A stretch of DNA of 64,000 bases from CAVPCZ01 sp963779225 (GCA_963779225.1 CAVZWW010000002.1:186001-250000); one strand, 5' to 3'. Positions 17,394 through 26,476 are shown, numbered from the stretch's first letter. Notes: generated by a model from the sequence alone, not told the origin. A program made the numbers and translations.

Positions 17394-17427
17394 GCCCGGC
17401 CATCGGATGTCCCCCCGATGGCCGGGC
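17394..17427 (+). other. metY-metX intergenic stem-loop without U-run
   Basis: GCCCGGCCATCGG (17394-17406) pairs perfectly with 17415-17427 around an 8-base loop. The 13-bp GC-rich stem is followed by no T-tract, so mRNA stabilisation or processing is more likely than termination. metX and asd would still be transcribed from the metY promoter. Confidence 0.6.
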
Positions 17428-17443
17428 GTAAGAAAGTGAACGG

Positions 17444-18571
17444 ATGATTGAGGGTGTGACCATGATCGAGGGAGTTACACGAACACACGAGGTGTTCACC
17501 GCGGAAACACCGCTTGTCATGGAGTGCGGGGAGGAGCTGGCGCCGGTTACGGTTGCGTACGAAACATATGGCACACTCAACCCCGCCGGTGACAATGCCG
17601 TGCTGGTCTGCCATGCGCTGACCGGAAGCGCGCACGCGGCCGGACAGACGGGTAACGACACGCGGACTACAGGCTGGTGGGATCCGATGATCGGACCGGG
17701 CCGGCCTCTCGACACCGATGCTCTCTTTGTGGTCAGCTCGAACTTCCTCGGAGGGTGCTACGGTACCACGGGATCGGCGAGCATGAACCCGGCCACAGGA
17801 AAGCCCTATGGTCTTGCTTTTCCGCCGGTGACGGTGCGCGATATGGTCCGCACGCAGGCCTCCCTGCTGGACCGGCTCGGTGTCCGCTCGCTCCTGACGG
17901 TACTCGGAGGGTCTCTGGGCGGCATGCAGGTTCTGGAATGGCCGCTGCTGTACCCCGGGTTCGTGCGATCCATCATCCCCATCGCCACGGCCGCGCAGCA
18001 TTCCCCGTGGTGTATCGGGCTGAACGATCTCGCACGCCAGGCTATCATGCAGGATCCCGACTGGCGCGACGGGGATTACTACGGCCACGGCCAGCCGGAA
18101 CGCGGGTTGAGTCTGGCCCGTCAAATCGCCATGGTGTCATACAGGAGTGATGTTTCCTTTTTGAACCGGTTCGGCCGGGCCACAACCACCCCCTCGGCTC
18201 CGGAGACCTTCCGCGACCAGCTGAAAGTGATGTACCAGGTGGAACAGTACCTGCGCTACCAGGGGCAAAAGCTGGTGAACCGTTTCGACGCCAATACGTA
18301 TTTGACGATTTCACGGGCGATGGATACACATGACGTGACACGCAACCGCGGGACGCTCGAGGATGTACTGGGCTCGATCGGCATTCCGGCGCTGTGTGTC
18401 GGCATCGACTCGGACATTCTGTATCCTCTTCACGAGCAACGCGCAATCGCGGACCTTCTCCCGCAAGGCGTCTGCCGTGAAATCCATTCTCCGTTCGGCC
18501 ATGACGCCTTTCTCATCGAGTATGAACAACTCGGCACGTTTGTCCGCAAGTTTCTCGGGGAGGTGACGTGA
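17444..18571 (+). CDS. metX: Homoserine O-acetyltransferase
   Basis: 375 aa alpha/beta-hydrolase of the MetX family. It has CHALTGSAHAAG, the nucleophile Ser157 in GGSLGGMQ and a C-terminal HDAFLIEYEQL block carrying the catalytic His. Acetyl-CoA plus homoserine gives O-acetylhomoserine for MetY, next door. The N-terminus repeats MIEGVT twice because 18 bp are duplicated in tandem at 17444 and 17462. The second ATG has GAGGG from the first copy placed as a ribosome-binding site, so either start may be used. It lies under SAM riboswitch control with metY. Confidence 0.93.
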   Translation: MIEGVTMIEGVTRTHEVFTAETPLVMECGEELAPVTVAYETYGTLNPAGDNAVLVCHALTGSAHAAGQTGNDTRTTGWWDPMIGPGRPLDTDALFVVSSNFLGGCYGTTGSASMNPATGKPYGLAFPPVTVRDMVRTQASLLDRLGVRSLLTVLGGSLGGMQVLEWPLLYPGFVRSIIPIATAAQHSPWCIGLNDLARQAIMQDPDWRDGDYYGHGQPERGLSLARQIAMVSYRSDVSFLNRFGRATTTPSAPETFRDQLKVMYQVEQYLRYQGQKLVNRFDANTYLTISRAMDTHDVTRNRGTLEDVLGSIGIPALCVGIDSDILYPLHEQRAIADLLPQGVCREIHSPFGHDAFLIEYEQLGTFVRKFLGEVT

Positions 18572-18625
18572 GCCGTGCGGCGCGTGCATGTGTCTTCTGA
18601 TCAACAACCGGAGGTTTTTTGTCTG

Positions 18626-19645
18626 ATGGCATCCAGGAAATTCACCGTTGTCGTCGCCGGTGCAACCGGACTCGTCGGGCGCACCATGATCCGCGTCCTT
18701 GAAGAGCGACGCTTTCCCGTAAGTCGCCTCGTTCCCCTCGCATCACGCCGGTCAGTCGGAACCACCGTGCCGTTCCGTGCCGAGCAGATCCCGGTCCTGG
18801 AACTCACGGAGCAGGCGTTGATTGACGCACATGCGGACGTGGCGCTCTTTTCCGCAGGTGCAACGGTGAGCAGGGAGTTTGCTCCTATCGCCGCACGCCA
18901 GGGCATTGTGGTCATCGACAACAGCAGCGCTTTTCGAATGGATGAGGATGTCCCGCTCGTGGTTCCGGAGGTGAACCCCCATGCCATCTTTTCCCATCAG
19001 GGAATCATTGCCAATCCGAACTGCTCGACTATTCAGATGGTGGTGGCACTCAAACCACTGCACGACGCCTACAGGATTCGTCGTGTCGTCGTCGCCACCT
19101 ATCAATCCGTGACCGGTGCCGGCCGGCGCGGCCACGATCAGCTTCTCGGGGAGCTCGCTGGAAATCCGGCTGTGGCAAGAAAGTTCCCGCACCCGATCGC
19201 CATGAACTGTATTCCCCACATCGATGTCTTCGAAGACGACGGATATACGAAGGAAGAACACAAGATGATGAACGAGACCCGCAAAATTATGGGAGACAAC
19301 ACGATACAGGTTTCGGCTACGTGCGTGAGGGTACCGACGGTGGGCGGACACAGCGAATCAGTCAATATCGAGTTCGAGCGTCCGTTTGAGCTGGCAGATG
19401 TCCGGACACTCCTCGAACGCATGCCGGGGGTCGTTGTGGTGGACGATCTCCCCAACAACCGCTATCCCATGCCGGTCGACAGCCAGGACCGTGATGAGGT
19501 GTTTGTCGGGCGCATCCGCAGGGATGCCAGCATTCCTTCAGGCCTGAACCTCTGGATTGTGGCCGATAATGTGCGAAAGGGGGCGGCCACAAATGCCGTC
19601 CAGATCGCTGAAGAACTTCTGGGTGTCCATCAGAATCCTTCATAA
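18626..19645 (+). CDS. asd: Aspartate-semialdehyde dehydrogenase
   Basis: 339 aa from ATG 18626, preceded by GGAGG. The NADP-binding loop is GATGLVGRTM, and the catalytic Cys133 sits in NPNCSTIQM. CVRVPTVGGHSE and the NAVQIAEEL end are also typical of Asd. It reduces aspartyl phosphate to the semialdehyde that leads to homoserine, methionine, threonine and lysine. It follows metX by 54 bases, so homoserine supply is apparently placed under the same SAM control. The frame opens earlier at 18575, but that extension lacks a start with a ribosome-binding site. Confidence 0.95.
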   Translation: MASRKFTVVVAGATGLVGRTMIRVLEERRFPVSRLVPLASRRSVGTTVPFRAEQIPVLELTEQALIDAHADVALFSAGATVSREFAPIAARQGIVVIDNSSAFRMDEDVPLVVPEVNPHAIFSHQGIIANPNCSTIQMVVALKPLHDAYRIRRVVVATYQSVTGAGRRGHDQLLGELAGNPAVARKFPHPIAMNCIPHIDVFEDDGYTKEEHKMMNETRKIMGDNTIQVSATCVRVPTVGGHSESVNIEFERPFELADVRTLLERMPGVVVVDDLPNNRYPMPVDSQDRDEVFVGRIRRDASIPSGLNLWIVADNVRKGAATNAVQIAEELLGVHQNPS

Positions 19646-19762
19646 TACTTGACCGGAGAGGAACCTTTATTCACCCTTTCCGCGTTCTTATCTTCAGTGT
19701 TATCACTCCGATTTCCCGGCTCCGGGATCCACTTCTTTTGTTCTTTTCAGGAGGATTTGCCC

Positions 19763-19999
19763 ATGACACCACTTCCCGATAGCGGAGGTCCCATAGATTT
19801 TTCCGACGTCACCGGTGGCGCGACAACTTCAGGCGGCCCGCGGACTTACGTCGTGAAGAAAGGAGATTCTCTCTCCAAGATCGCAAAGGAGTTTTACAAG
19901 GACGCCAAACAGTGGAAGAAAATATACCAGGCGAATACCGACCAGATCAAGAATCCTGACCTGATCAAGCCCGGTCAGAAACTGATCATTCCCGACTAA
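19763..19999 (+). CDS. Small LysM-domain protein
   Basis: 78 aa from ATG 19763, with AGGAGG nine bases before. Residues about 28-77 are one LysM module (YVVKKGDSLSKIAKEFY, then IKPGQKLIIPD), which binds N-acetylglucosamine-containing polymers such as peptidoglycan. The first 25 residues are Gly/Ser/Thr-rich and carry no signal peptide, so export is unclear. BON-LysM proteins of similar size occur in the cytoplasm or periplasm of many bacteria. It begins a run of small envelope-type genes on the plus strand. Confidence 0.8.
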   Translation: MTPLPDSGGPIDFSDVTGGATTSGGPRTYVVKKGDSLSKIAKEFYKDAKQWKKIYQANTDQIKNPDLIKPGQKLIIPD

Positions 20000-20026
20000 T
20001 CCCCTTCACTTCCAGAGGAAAACCCG

Positions 20027-20476
20027 ATGAAATCGACTCTCGTCCTCACGCTTATCCTGGTTCTGGCCGTCCTCGTAGTCGGATGCGGCAAGAAAGAAGA
20101 GCCCAAACCCGCCATTCCGGTCATAGAGCAGGCACCACCGCCGTCTCCCGCAATCTCCGGCGTGATGTTTGCCAAGGGATTTGACGTAAACCTGAATCCC
20201 GTCAATCCCACGACGACATTCAAGCCAAAAGACCGCGTGGTGGTGCTCGTCACGACAGAGAATGTTGTGCCCGGCGCAAAGCTCGGGGTCCGGTGCATGT
20301 ATGTTCCCACAAATCAACTTGTGCGTGCCGACTCGGTTGCCCTGCAGCAAACCGGCACCAACAAATCGCAGTTCTTCTTCGAACGCGCAAAGGGACTTCC
20401 GGCAGGTGAATACAAACTGGAAACATCCCTCAACGGGAAAACCGGGCCGACCGGCGGTTTCACCGTGGCTCAGTAG
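20027..20476 (+). CDS. Putative lipoprotein, unknown function
   Basis: 149 aa. A short charged start, a leucine/valine-rich helix and the lipobox VVGC (Cys20) mark a lipoprotein. A Pro-rich spacer follows (KPAIPVIEQAPPPSP), then an all-beta domain of about 100 residues ending in GGFTVAQ, probably immunoglobulin-like. I do not recognise a named family. It lies 27 bases after the LysM gene and before a DUF2780-like lipoprotein, suggesting joint expression of envelope proteins. Confidence 0.7.
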   Translation: MKSTLVLTLILVLAVLVVGCGKKEEPKPAIPVIEQAPPPSPAISGVMFAKGFDVNLNPVNPTTTFKPKDRVVVLVTTENVVPGAKLGVRCMYVPTNQLVRADSVALQQTGTNKSQFFFERAKGLPAGEYKLETSLNGKTGPTGGFTVAQ

Positions 20477-20517
20477 CCGTATCACATCCAGATGACACAT
20501 CTGTTTATTGAGGAGGT

Positions 20518-20946
20518 ATGATGGTTGTCCGCAGAACGTTTCCTGTCCTGCTGCTGTTTGTTGCTGTGCTGTTCACTGGCTGCACCTCATCGCAGGCCCC
20601 GGGCGGCGGGTTACTCGGTTCACTCACCAGCAAGCTTGGTGTGAACGAAAACCAGGCACTCGTGGGAGCAGGCTCTCTGCTCGGCCTGGCAAGAGAAAGA
20701 CTGAGCAGCGATGACTTTTCCAGAATTGCCGACGTCATTCCCGGGTCTGACGGCATCATAAACAAAGCAATGGAAATCGGCGGGGTGAGCGGGCCGATAG
20801 GCAGCATGGCGAATCTGGCCCCGGTATTTGCGAGGGTCGGGATGGGTGACGACATGGTAGGCAAGTTCGTTCCGGTGCTGACAGATTTTGTCGGGTCCGC
20901 GGGAGGCAAGAGTCTCAGCAGTCTGCTCGATAGTGCTTTGAAATAG
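20518..20946 (+). CDS. DUF2780-like lipoprotein
   Basis: 142 aa (or 141 from the second ATG). The N-terminus VLFTGC is a lipobox with Cys24. The body is Gly/Ser-rich with amphipathic helices (GGGLLGSLTSKLG, then a PVLTDFVGSAGGKSLSSLLDSALK end), like DUF2780/VcgC-type proteins of unknown function. It is preceded by GAGGT. A strong stem-loop follows at 20962-20989. The overall style resembles the DUF937 protein encoded next, so the two may be distant relatives or work together. Confidence 0.65.
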   Translation: MMVVRRTFPVLLLFVAVLFTGCTSSQAPGGGLLGSLTSKLGVNENQALVGAGSLLGLARERLSSDDFSRIADVIPGSDGIINKAMEIGGVSGPIGSMANLAPVFARVGMGDDMVGKFVPVLTDFVGSAGGKSLSSLLDSALK

Positions 20947-20961
20947 TTTGAATCGATCCCG

Positions 20962-20989
20962 TCCCGCCCCCGGCTACCCGGGGGCGGGA
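20962..20989 (+). terminator. 12-bp GC stem-loop after the DUF2780-like gene
   Basis: TCCCGCCCCCGG (20962-20973) pairs perfectly with 20978-20989 around a four-base loop. There is no U-run, so it could be a terminator of the non-canonical type or an mRNA 3'-end barrier. Confidence 0.5.
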
Positions 20990-21039
20990 TGTAGAAATCC
21001 CCCTTCTCCCTGTTCATATCCTAAACGGAGTACCTCCCT

Positions 21040-21630
21040 ATGAGCTCAATTCTGGAGCTGTTGGCAGGCAGACTTGGCGACGGCGCAGTCAATCAGATCG
21101 GCGACAAACTTGGCCTGGATCCGGCCACAACAGGAAAGGTCGTGAGCGCAGCCATACCGCTTCTCGTGACCGCGCTCGCAAAGAACTCTTCCACGCCCAA
21201 GGGCGCGCAGTCGCTCCACACCGCTCTTTCCAACGACCATGACGGATCCGTGCTGGATGATGTGATGGGATTTCTCGGATCGGCCCAGGGAGGAGGCGCG
21301 GGGGCGGGCATTCTCAAACACGTTCTTGGAAACAGACAGGAAGCAGTGGAGTCCGGCCTGGGCCAGTCCACCGGCGTTGACCCTTCCTCGGTCGGACAAA
21401 TCCTCGAAATCGTCGCCCCGATGGTGATGGGCGCTCTGGGCCGTCAAACCCAGCAGAGCGGGATGGACGCGGGCGGACTCACGGATTTCCTCCAGGGTCA
21501 GGCCCGGTCGGCGAGGCAGGCGCAGCCGGATATTCTCGGCTCGGTGCTGGGAATGCTCGATGCGAACAAGGACGGCAGCATCATTGACGATGTCGGCGGT
21601 ATTCTGGGAAAACTCTTCGGAAAGAAGTGA
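21040..21630 (+). CDS. DUF937 family protein
   Basis: 196 aa, no signal peptide, rich in Gly, Ala and Ser. Two similar halves are visible, each with an LG...DDV..FLG pattern. DGSVLDDVMGFLG near residue 66 and DGSIIDDVGGILGKLFG at the C-terminus match the DUF937 (YidB-like) repeat style. The family is small, often a crystallin-like or envelope-stress-associated protein without an assigned activity. The C-terminus overlaps nothing, and a DUF4126 gene starts 22 bases later. Confidence 0.8.
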   Translation: MSSILELLAGRLGDGAVNQIGDKLGLDPATTGKVVSAAIPLLVTALAKNSSTPKGAQSLHTALSNDHDGSVLDDVMGFLGSAQGGGAGAGILKHVLGNRQEAVESGLGQSTGVDPSSVGQILEIVAPMVMGALGRQTQQSGMDAGGLTDFLQGQARSARQAQPDILGSVLGMLDANKDGSIIDDVGGILGKLFGKK

Positions 21631-21652
21631 TCAAGAGAGAGGACCGCACAGG

Positions 21653-22228
21653 ATGGAAACAGCTGTCAGCATTGCTCTTGGTATCGGACTGAGTGCGGCA
21701 GCGGGATTCAGGGTGTTCGTCCCCCTGTTCGCCCTGAGCATCGCGGGTTACACCGGATATCTTGAACTCTCGCCCGGTTTCGCCTGGATGGGAACCCTCC
21801 CCGCACTCATCTCCTTCGGTACGGCCACCGTGCTGGAGGTGCTCGCGTTCTACATCCCCTGGCTGGACAACATGCTGGACACTCTCGCCACACCGGCGGC
21901 GGTAATCGCCGGGGTTCTCCTGTCGGCCTCCGTCATCACCGACCTGCCCCCACTGTTGAAATGGGTGCTGTCCGTTATCGGCGGAGGCGGCATAGCAGGA
22001 GTCATCCAGGGTGCCACCGTGCTCACCCGGCTGAAGTCTGCGACGTTCACGGCGGGTATAGGCAATCCGGTGGTGTCCACGGCGGAACTTGGAGGTTCGG
22101 TTCTGACATCCCTCTCCGCGATTTTTCTTCCTGTCATCACCGTGCTTGCCGTTGGACTTTTTGCACTGCTGGTCTTCGCCATCACTAAGCGATTCCTTTT
22201 CGGAAGACGGGTCAACACAACCACATAA
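21653..22228 (+). CDS. DUF4126 membrane protein
   Basis: 191 aa from ATG 21653. The frame is open from 21560, but that lies inside the DUF937 gene. Four or five hydrophobic segments are visible, including ALGIGLSAAAGFRVFVPL at the start and LPVITVLAVGLFALLVFAI near the end. The glycine-rich first helix and the FYIPWLDNMLDTLATP loop are characteristic of DUF4126, an uncharacterised inner-membrane family. It probably shares a transcript with the DUF937 gene. Confidence 0.8.
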   Translation: METAVSIALGIGLSAAAGFRVFVPLFALSIAGYTGYLELSPGFAWMGTLPALISFGTATVLEVLAFYIPWLDNMLDTLATPAAVIAGVLLSASVITDLPPLLKWVLSVIGGGGIAGVIQGATVLTRLKSATFTAGIGNPVVSTAELGGSVLTSLSAIFLPVITVLAVGLFALLVFAITKRFLFGRRVNTTT

Positions 22229-22276
22229 CCTCTTCTGGACCGATCCCCGGCCCAAGGAGAGACAAGGAGCTAGGAC

Positions 22277-22525
22277 ATGCACATTCTGTGGACAATTCTC
22301 ATCGGCTTCGTCGCCGGCCTGGTGGCAAAACTTCTCATGCCGGGTAAGGACGGCGGCGGATTCATTCTCACGACACTGCTCGGCATCGCCGGTGCCCTTG
22401 TGGCAACCTATCTCGGACGATTCATCGGATGGTATGAGGAAGGTCAGGCGGCGGGATTCATTGCAGCAGTGGTCGGCAGCATCATCCTGCTGGCAGCGTA
22501 TCGCCTCATTAAGAAAAGGAACTGA
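22277..22525 (+). CDS. GlsB/YeaQ/YmgE family small membrane protein
   Basis: 82 aa with three hydrophobic segments: ILIGFVAGLVAKLLMPG, FILTTLLGIAGALVATYLG and the C-terminal VVGSIILLAAYRLIKK. GFVAGLVAK and the G-rich second helix are typical of transglycosylase-associated (GlsB/YeaQ) proteins, which are linked to stress and stationary phase but have no known reaction. It is the last gene of the plus-strand run and is convergent with the beta-galactosidase gene. Confidence 0.88.
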   Translation: MHILWTILIGFVAGLVAKLLMPGKDGGGFILTTLLGIAGALVATYLGRFIGWYEEGQAAGFIAAVVGSIILLAAYRLIKKRN

Positions 22526-22535
22526 TACGCAACCG

Positions 22536-22562
22536 GGGCCGCATTTTTGTTCCATCTGCGGC
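22536..22562. terminator. Possible stem-loop between convergent genes
   Basis: GGCCGCA (22536-22542) pairs with TGCGGCC (22556-22562) around a T-rich loop, between the convergent glsB-like and beta-galactosidase genes. The stem is short and there is no clear U-run after it. Confidence 0.35.
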
Positions 22563-22586
22563 CTTCATGCACTGTGTCCCCCTTGC

Positions 22587-25500
22587 CTAATACCCTGCAG
22601 CATGCACCCGTTTGCTCACGGTCATGGGATCGTCGTGCGGACCGATCGGAATTAACCTGAACCGGTACTCCTGATCCACCGCCCGAATAGCATACGGCGT
22701 GTGCGGCCGTGATCCCCAGCTGTCATCACCTCCAACCCCGGCTTGCTTCAGGTCTATGTTCACCGTGGTAAACGGCCGCTTCACAAGGTCCACGGTGTGC
22801 TTCGTGCCACGCTCTTCCTGTGTCAGATCCTCCACGGTGTAGCGGAGCGCTGACATGGACAGAAGCGGCTCGCCGGCAATCATCAAGCCCTGCCCCGATG
22901 TGTCCCGGAACGCCATCCAGCGCACATCGGTCTTGTTCCCGTTCTCCTGCGGACTGATATACGGGAAATACTGTTCGTCCACGGTACTCTCATAGACCCC
23001 GACGTACGCGCTGCCGCGCCGGTCGCTGTAATTCTCGTGCGGGCCACGTCCATAGTACATGAGCTTCCCGAACTCCGGCCGCAACATCAGGCTCATCCCG
23101 ATCCGCGGAATTTCCGGCAATTCGGGTGCACCCGCGTGGAAACGATATTCCACGGTGATATCCGCACTTCCCATGACTGTATACGTGATTTCCAGAGCCG
23201 ACCGAACATCCGGAAGGTCGTACGCCATGGCAATCCGGACGACAGAGGGGGACACATGTTTCACCGTGAACGACGCGAGCACGCGGCGCGCTCCTGCGAA
23301 GCGCCAGGAAGCCGACGTGACATTGGTACGGCTGCCGAAATCATTGTCCGTCGGCGGGCGCCAGAAATTGGGTACCAGATCCCCCGCAAGCAGATCTCTT
23401 CCGCCGGATCGATACCCGGCCAGCGCACCGTCCTTCTTCCTGACCAGGGCTTCAAAATCGTTGCCGCGAACCGTGACGTCTGAATCACTCTCAGAAACCT
23501 CCACCGGGGGAATCCGGATTCTTCGTTCTGCGGGCAACGGCGTTGTCACGGGGAAGGGAAGCTGTTCGGAAGCAATCACATATCCTCTGGCTCTGAGTGG
23601 TTCTTCTGTCCTTGTCGTGACCGCGAAGTTCAGGAAATACTCCACCCCCGGCTGCGGATTGAAACGCTCGAACGGAATACGGACCGCCCGTTTTGCATGC
23701 GGAGGAATATCCAGATCCTCAAGCACACCGCCCTCCAAGGTTTTTCCATCGCCTTCAAGACTCCACCGTACGACGTACTTCGCCAGATCGAGAAAATCCC
23801 AATCGTTCCTGATTTCGACAAGGTCGGCGGCCAGCGGTATCGCCTTGAATTTGACCGGCTGATAGACCTTCTTCACCTCCCAGAGCGCCGGATGTGGCGT
23901 ACGGTCGGGCAACACCAGCCCGTTGCAGAGGAAATTGCCGTCCGTGGGAATGTCTTTGGGACCCCAATCTCCGCCGTATCCCCAGTACGATTTCCCGTCC
24001 GGACTCACTTTCTGCATCCCCTGGTCCACCCAATCCCAGATGAAACCACCCTGCAGGTGATCGTAGCGATCGATAATATCCCAGATATCCTGCAGATTGC
24101 CGGTGCTGTTCCCCATCGAATGTGCATACTCGCACATGACCAGCGGCCGCCGCCGGAGCTGACTGCCGTACTCTTCGAGATAGCTCCACGGATACATCGG
24201 ACAGACGATATCGGTATTCGGCCCCTCTCCGGCGCGTTCATAGTGGACCGGCCGGGATGCGTCACGGGCGCGGACCCACGAGGAGGTCGCTGCGAAATTC
24301 GGCCCGTCACCGGCTTCATTGCCCAGCGACCAGATGATGACCGATGGATGGTTCTTGTCGCGTTCGACCATCCGCATCGTCCGGTCCAGATGCATCTCCT
24401 TCCAGTCCGGGTTCTTCGCCAGACTGCGATCTCCATACCCCATCCCGTGCGACTCGATATTCGCTTCATCCACCACGTAGATGCCGTAGCGGTCACAGAG
24501 TTCATACCAGCGGGGATCGTTGGGGTAATGGCATGTGCGGACGGCATTGATATTGAACTGTTTGAACAACGTGAGGTCTTTCAACATCATCTCGTCGGAG
24601 ATCACATGTGCGGTGATGCCGTCGTGCTCGTGGCGGTTGACCCCCTTGATACGAATCCGCACACCGTTCACCAGAAGCAATCCGGCGCGGATTTCCACGG
24701 TGCGGAAGCCTGTCTTGCATGTTGCCACTTCGGTGGTCGCCCCGGCGGAATCCACCAGCGAAAGAAGCACCGTATAGAGATTGGGCGTTTCAGCACTCCA
24801 GGTGTGCGGCCTCTGGATCTCCCGGGAGAAGACGACAACTGCCGAGGTGTCCGTCAACGCCCTGACGGGAGCGGTGAGATGTGCAACTTTCGTTCCGCCG
24901 GAATCCATCAACACCATCTCCACGGTATGCCCTTGCAGGGTGCGGGGAAGGGCACGGGTCACAAGATCCACCGACACGATCAGCTTCCCGTTGATGTACT
25001 TTTCATCCAGCCCCGCCTGCACGCGGAAATCGCGGATGCGGGTTTCCGGCGTGGAAACGAGCTCGACATCCCGTTCGATGCCGCTGATCCGCCACATGTC
25101 CTGACATTCCAGATACGTCCCATCGGACCACCGGTACACCTCCAGCGCCACGCTGTTGAGCCCCTCCCGGAGGAAAGGGGTGATGCGCCATTCGGCCGGC
25201 GTTTTGGAGTCTTCGCTGTATCCAACCCGTACACCGTTGATCCAGACATAGAACGCGGATTTCACCGCTCCGAAATGGATGAACACCTCGCGCCCCGACC
25301 AGCTGTGCGGAATCGTGAACCAGCGTTTATACGACCCCACGGGATTGTTATCATGCGGGATATGCGGCGGGTCGGGCTTTCCGGGAAATTCGTACGGCTG
25401 GTTCACGTATATCGGGACGCCGTATCCCTGAAACTCCCAATTCGACGGGACACGCAGGGAATCCCAACCGCTCACGTCGTACCGGTCCTGTTCGAATCCC

Positions 25501-25784
25501 GCGGGCCGGTCCGCAGGCCGGGGAACCCAACGGAACTTCCACATCCCATTCAGCGAGAGGACAAAAGGAGAGTGCCGCCTGTCCAGGGTGAGCGCACTCC
25601 GGATATCCGGAAATGGAACAAAGGTGGCGTGGGGTTTCTCGGTGTTGATGCCGAACACCCGGGGGTTTTCCCAATCGGGAAGACCGGGCTCGGCCTGAGG
25701 GGATTGACAGAACAGGAGTGCCGGAAAAGCAACAACCATGCAGACGAGACAAACAATACGGGGAACCGTACGATCAGGAGTCAT
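22587..25784 (-). CDS. Secreted GH2 beta-galactosidase
   Basis: 1065 aa. A signal peptide (about 28 residues) is followed by the LacZ five-domain layout: sugar-binding domain, Ig-like domains around a TIM barrel, and a C-terminal beta-sandwich. The acid/base Glu490 lies in GNEAGDG and the nucleophile Glu552 in CEYAHSMGNS. The length matches LacZ plus a leader. Exported GH2 enzymes in the FCB group act on plant or animal galactosides. This one could remove galactose side chains of the rhamnogalacturonan handled by the 5.7-8.5 kb operon, an inference only. It stands alone on its strand, with no transporter or regulator beside it. Confidence 0.93.
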   Translation of the reverse strand: MTPDRTVPRIVCLVCMVVAFPALLFCQSPQAEPGLPDWENPRVFGINTEKPHATFVPFPDIRSALTLDRRHSPFVLSLNGMWKFRWVPRPADRPAGFEQDRYDVSGWDSLRVPSNWEFQGYGVPIYVNQPYEFPGKPDPPHIPHDNNPVGSYKRWFTIPHSWSGREVFIHFGAVKSAFYVWINGVRVGYSEDSKTPAEWRITPFLREGLNSVALEVYRWSDGTYLECQDMWRISGIERDVELVSTPETRIRDFRVQAGLDEKYINGKLIVSVDLVTRALPRTLQGHTVEMVLMDSGGTKVAHLTAPVRALTDTSAVVVFSREIQRPHTWSAETPNLYTVLLSLVDSAGATTEVATCKTGFRTVEIRAGLLLVNGVRIRIKGVNRHEHDGITAHVISDEMMLKDLTLFKQFNINAVRTCHYPNDPRWYELCDRYGIYVVDEANIESHGMGYGDRSLAKNPDWKEMHLDRTMRMVERDKNHPSVIIWSLGNEAGDGPNFAATSSWVRARDASRPVHYERAGEGPNTDIVCPMYPWSYLEEYGSQLRRRPLVMCEYAHSMGNSTGNLQDIWDIIDRYDHLQGGFIWDWVDQGMQKVSPDGKSYWGYGGDWGPKDIPTDGNFLCNGLVLPDRTPHPALWEVKKVYQPVKFKAIPLAADLVEIRNDWDFLDLAKYVVRWSLEGDGKTLEGGVLEDLDIPPHAKRAVRIPFERFNPQPGVEYFLNFAVTTRTEEPLRARGYVIASEQLPFPVTTPLPAERRIRIPPVEVSESDSDVTVRGNDFEALVRKKDGALAGYRSGGRDLLAGDLVPNFWRPPTDNDFGSRTNVTSASWRFAGARRVLASFTVKHVSPSVVRIAMAYDLPDVRSALEITYTVMGSADITVEYRFHAGAPELPEIPRIGMSLMLRPEFGKLMYYGRGPHENYSDRRGSAYVGVYESTVDEQYFPYISPQENGNKTDVRWMAFRDTSGQGLMIAGEPLLSMSALRYTVEDLTQEERGTKHTVDLVKRPFTTVNIDLKQAGVGGDDSWGSRPHTPYAIRAVDQEYRFRLIPIGPHDDPMTVSKRVHAAGY

Positions 25785-25861
25785 GAATGGTCCTCGGGAG
25801 AGTGCGGCGCATGACGACTGCGTACCTTAGTGTTTCCCTATCGAAAAAGCAAGGTGCGGGG

Positions 25862-26476
25862 CTACGGCATTTTCAGTTTTTTCAGTTTGGGTTCTATGAC
25901 AAATCTGCAGTAGGGCGCGTTCGGATTATTCCGGAAATAATCCTGGTGGTAGTTCTCGGCCTTGTAGAACACCTTCAGCGGCGTGATTTCGGTGACGATG
26001 GGGTCTTCAAATCCCTTCTGCGCTTCAGCGCGGGATCGCCCGGCTATGGCCTTCTGCGTGTCGGAATTATAGAAGATCGCCGAGCGGTATTGCGTACCGG
26101 TGTCCGCCCCCTGACGGTTCATCGTGGTCGGGTCGTGCGCCTCCCAGAATACTTCCAGGAGTTTCTCATAGCTTATTTTCGAAGGGTCAAAGACGATTTG
26201 CGCCACTTCGGCGTGCCCTGTTGTTCCCGTGCAGACCTGTTCATAGGTGGGATTCGGCCGGTGGCCACCTGTGTAGCCGGCAGTAACCGAGATCACGCCG
26301 GGAAGGCGCTCGAACACCGCCTCCACACACCAGAAACAACCGGCGCCGAATGTCGCCGTATCCCGTTGCGAATCGTCTTGCGTCATACCGTCCACGGATG
26401 TTGTCATGAGAGTCAGAGCGAGCGTGATGATGGTGAGAATATTAATTCCGATGCTGTCAGTAGTGCAGGAGTGCAT
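25862..26476 (-). CDS. msrA: Peptide-methionine (S)-S-oxide reductase
   Basis: 204 aa. The MsrA active site is GAGCFWC (Cys47, resolving-type Cys50), followed by GYTGGHRPNPTYEQV and GHAEVAQIVFDP, all diagnostic. The enzyme repairs oxidised methionine with thioredoxin as donor. The 30-residue N-terminal stretch before the catalytic domain has a hydrophobic core (NILTIITLALTLM), so the protein may be exported. If it is, the DsbD-like reductase in this window could supply its electrons. A shorter internal start would make it cytoplasmic. No msrB is adjacent. Confidence 0.93.
   Translation of the reverse strand: MHSCTTDSIGINILTIITLALTLMTTSVDGMTQDDSQRDTATFGAGCFWCVEAVFERLPGVISVTAGYTGGHRPNPTYEQVCTGTTGHAEVAQIVFDPSKISYEKLLEVFWEAHDPTTMNRQGADTGTQYRSAIFYNSDTQKAIAGRSRAEAQKGFEDPIVTEITPLKVFYKAENYHQDYFRNNPNAPYCRFVIEPKLKKLKMP

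Noticed and set aside
21581..22555. 324-codon frame on the minus strand over DUF4126 and glsB
   Set aside because: Composition rich in Glu/Gly/Arg/His without domains. The plus-strand genes have ribosome-binding sites and known families.
23697..25814. 705-codon plus-strand frame opposite beta-galactosidase
   Set aside because: Mirror of the high-GC coding strand. GH2 catalytic motifs are on the minus strand.
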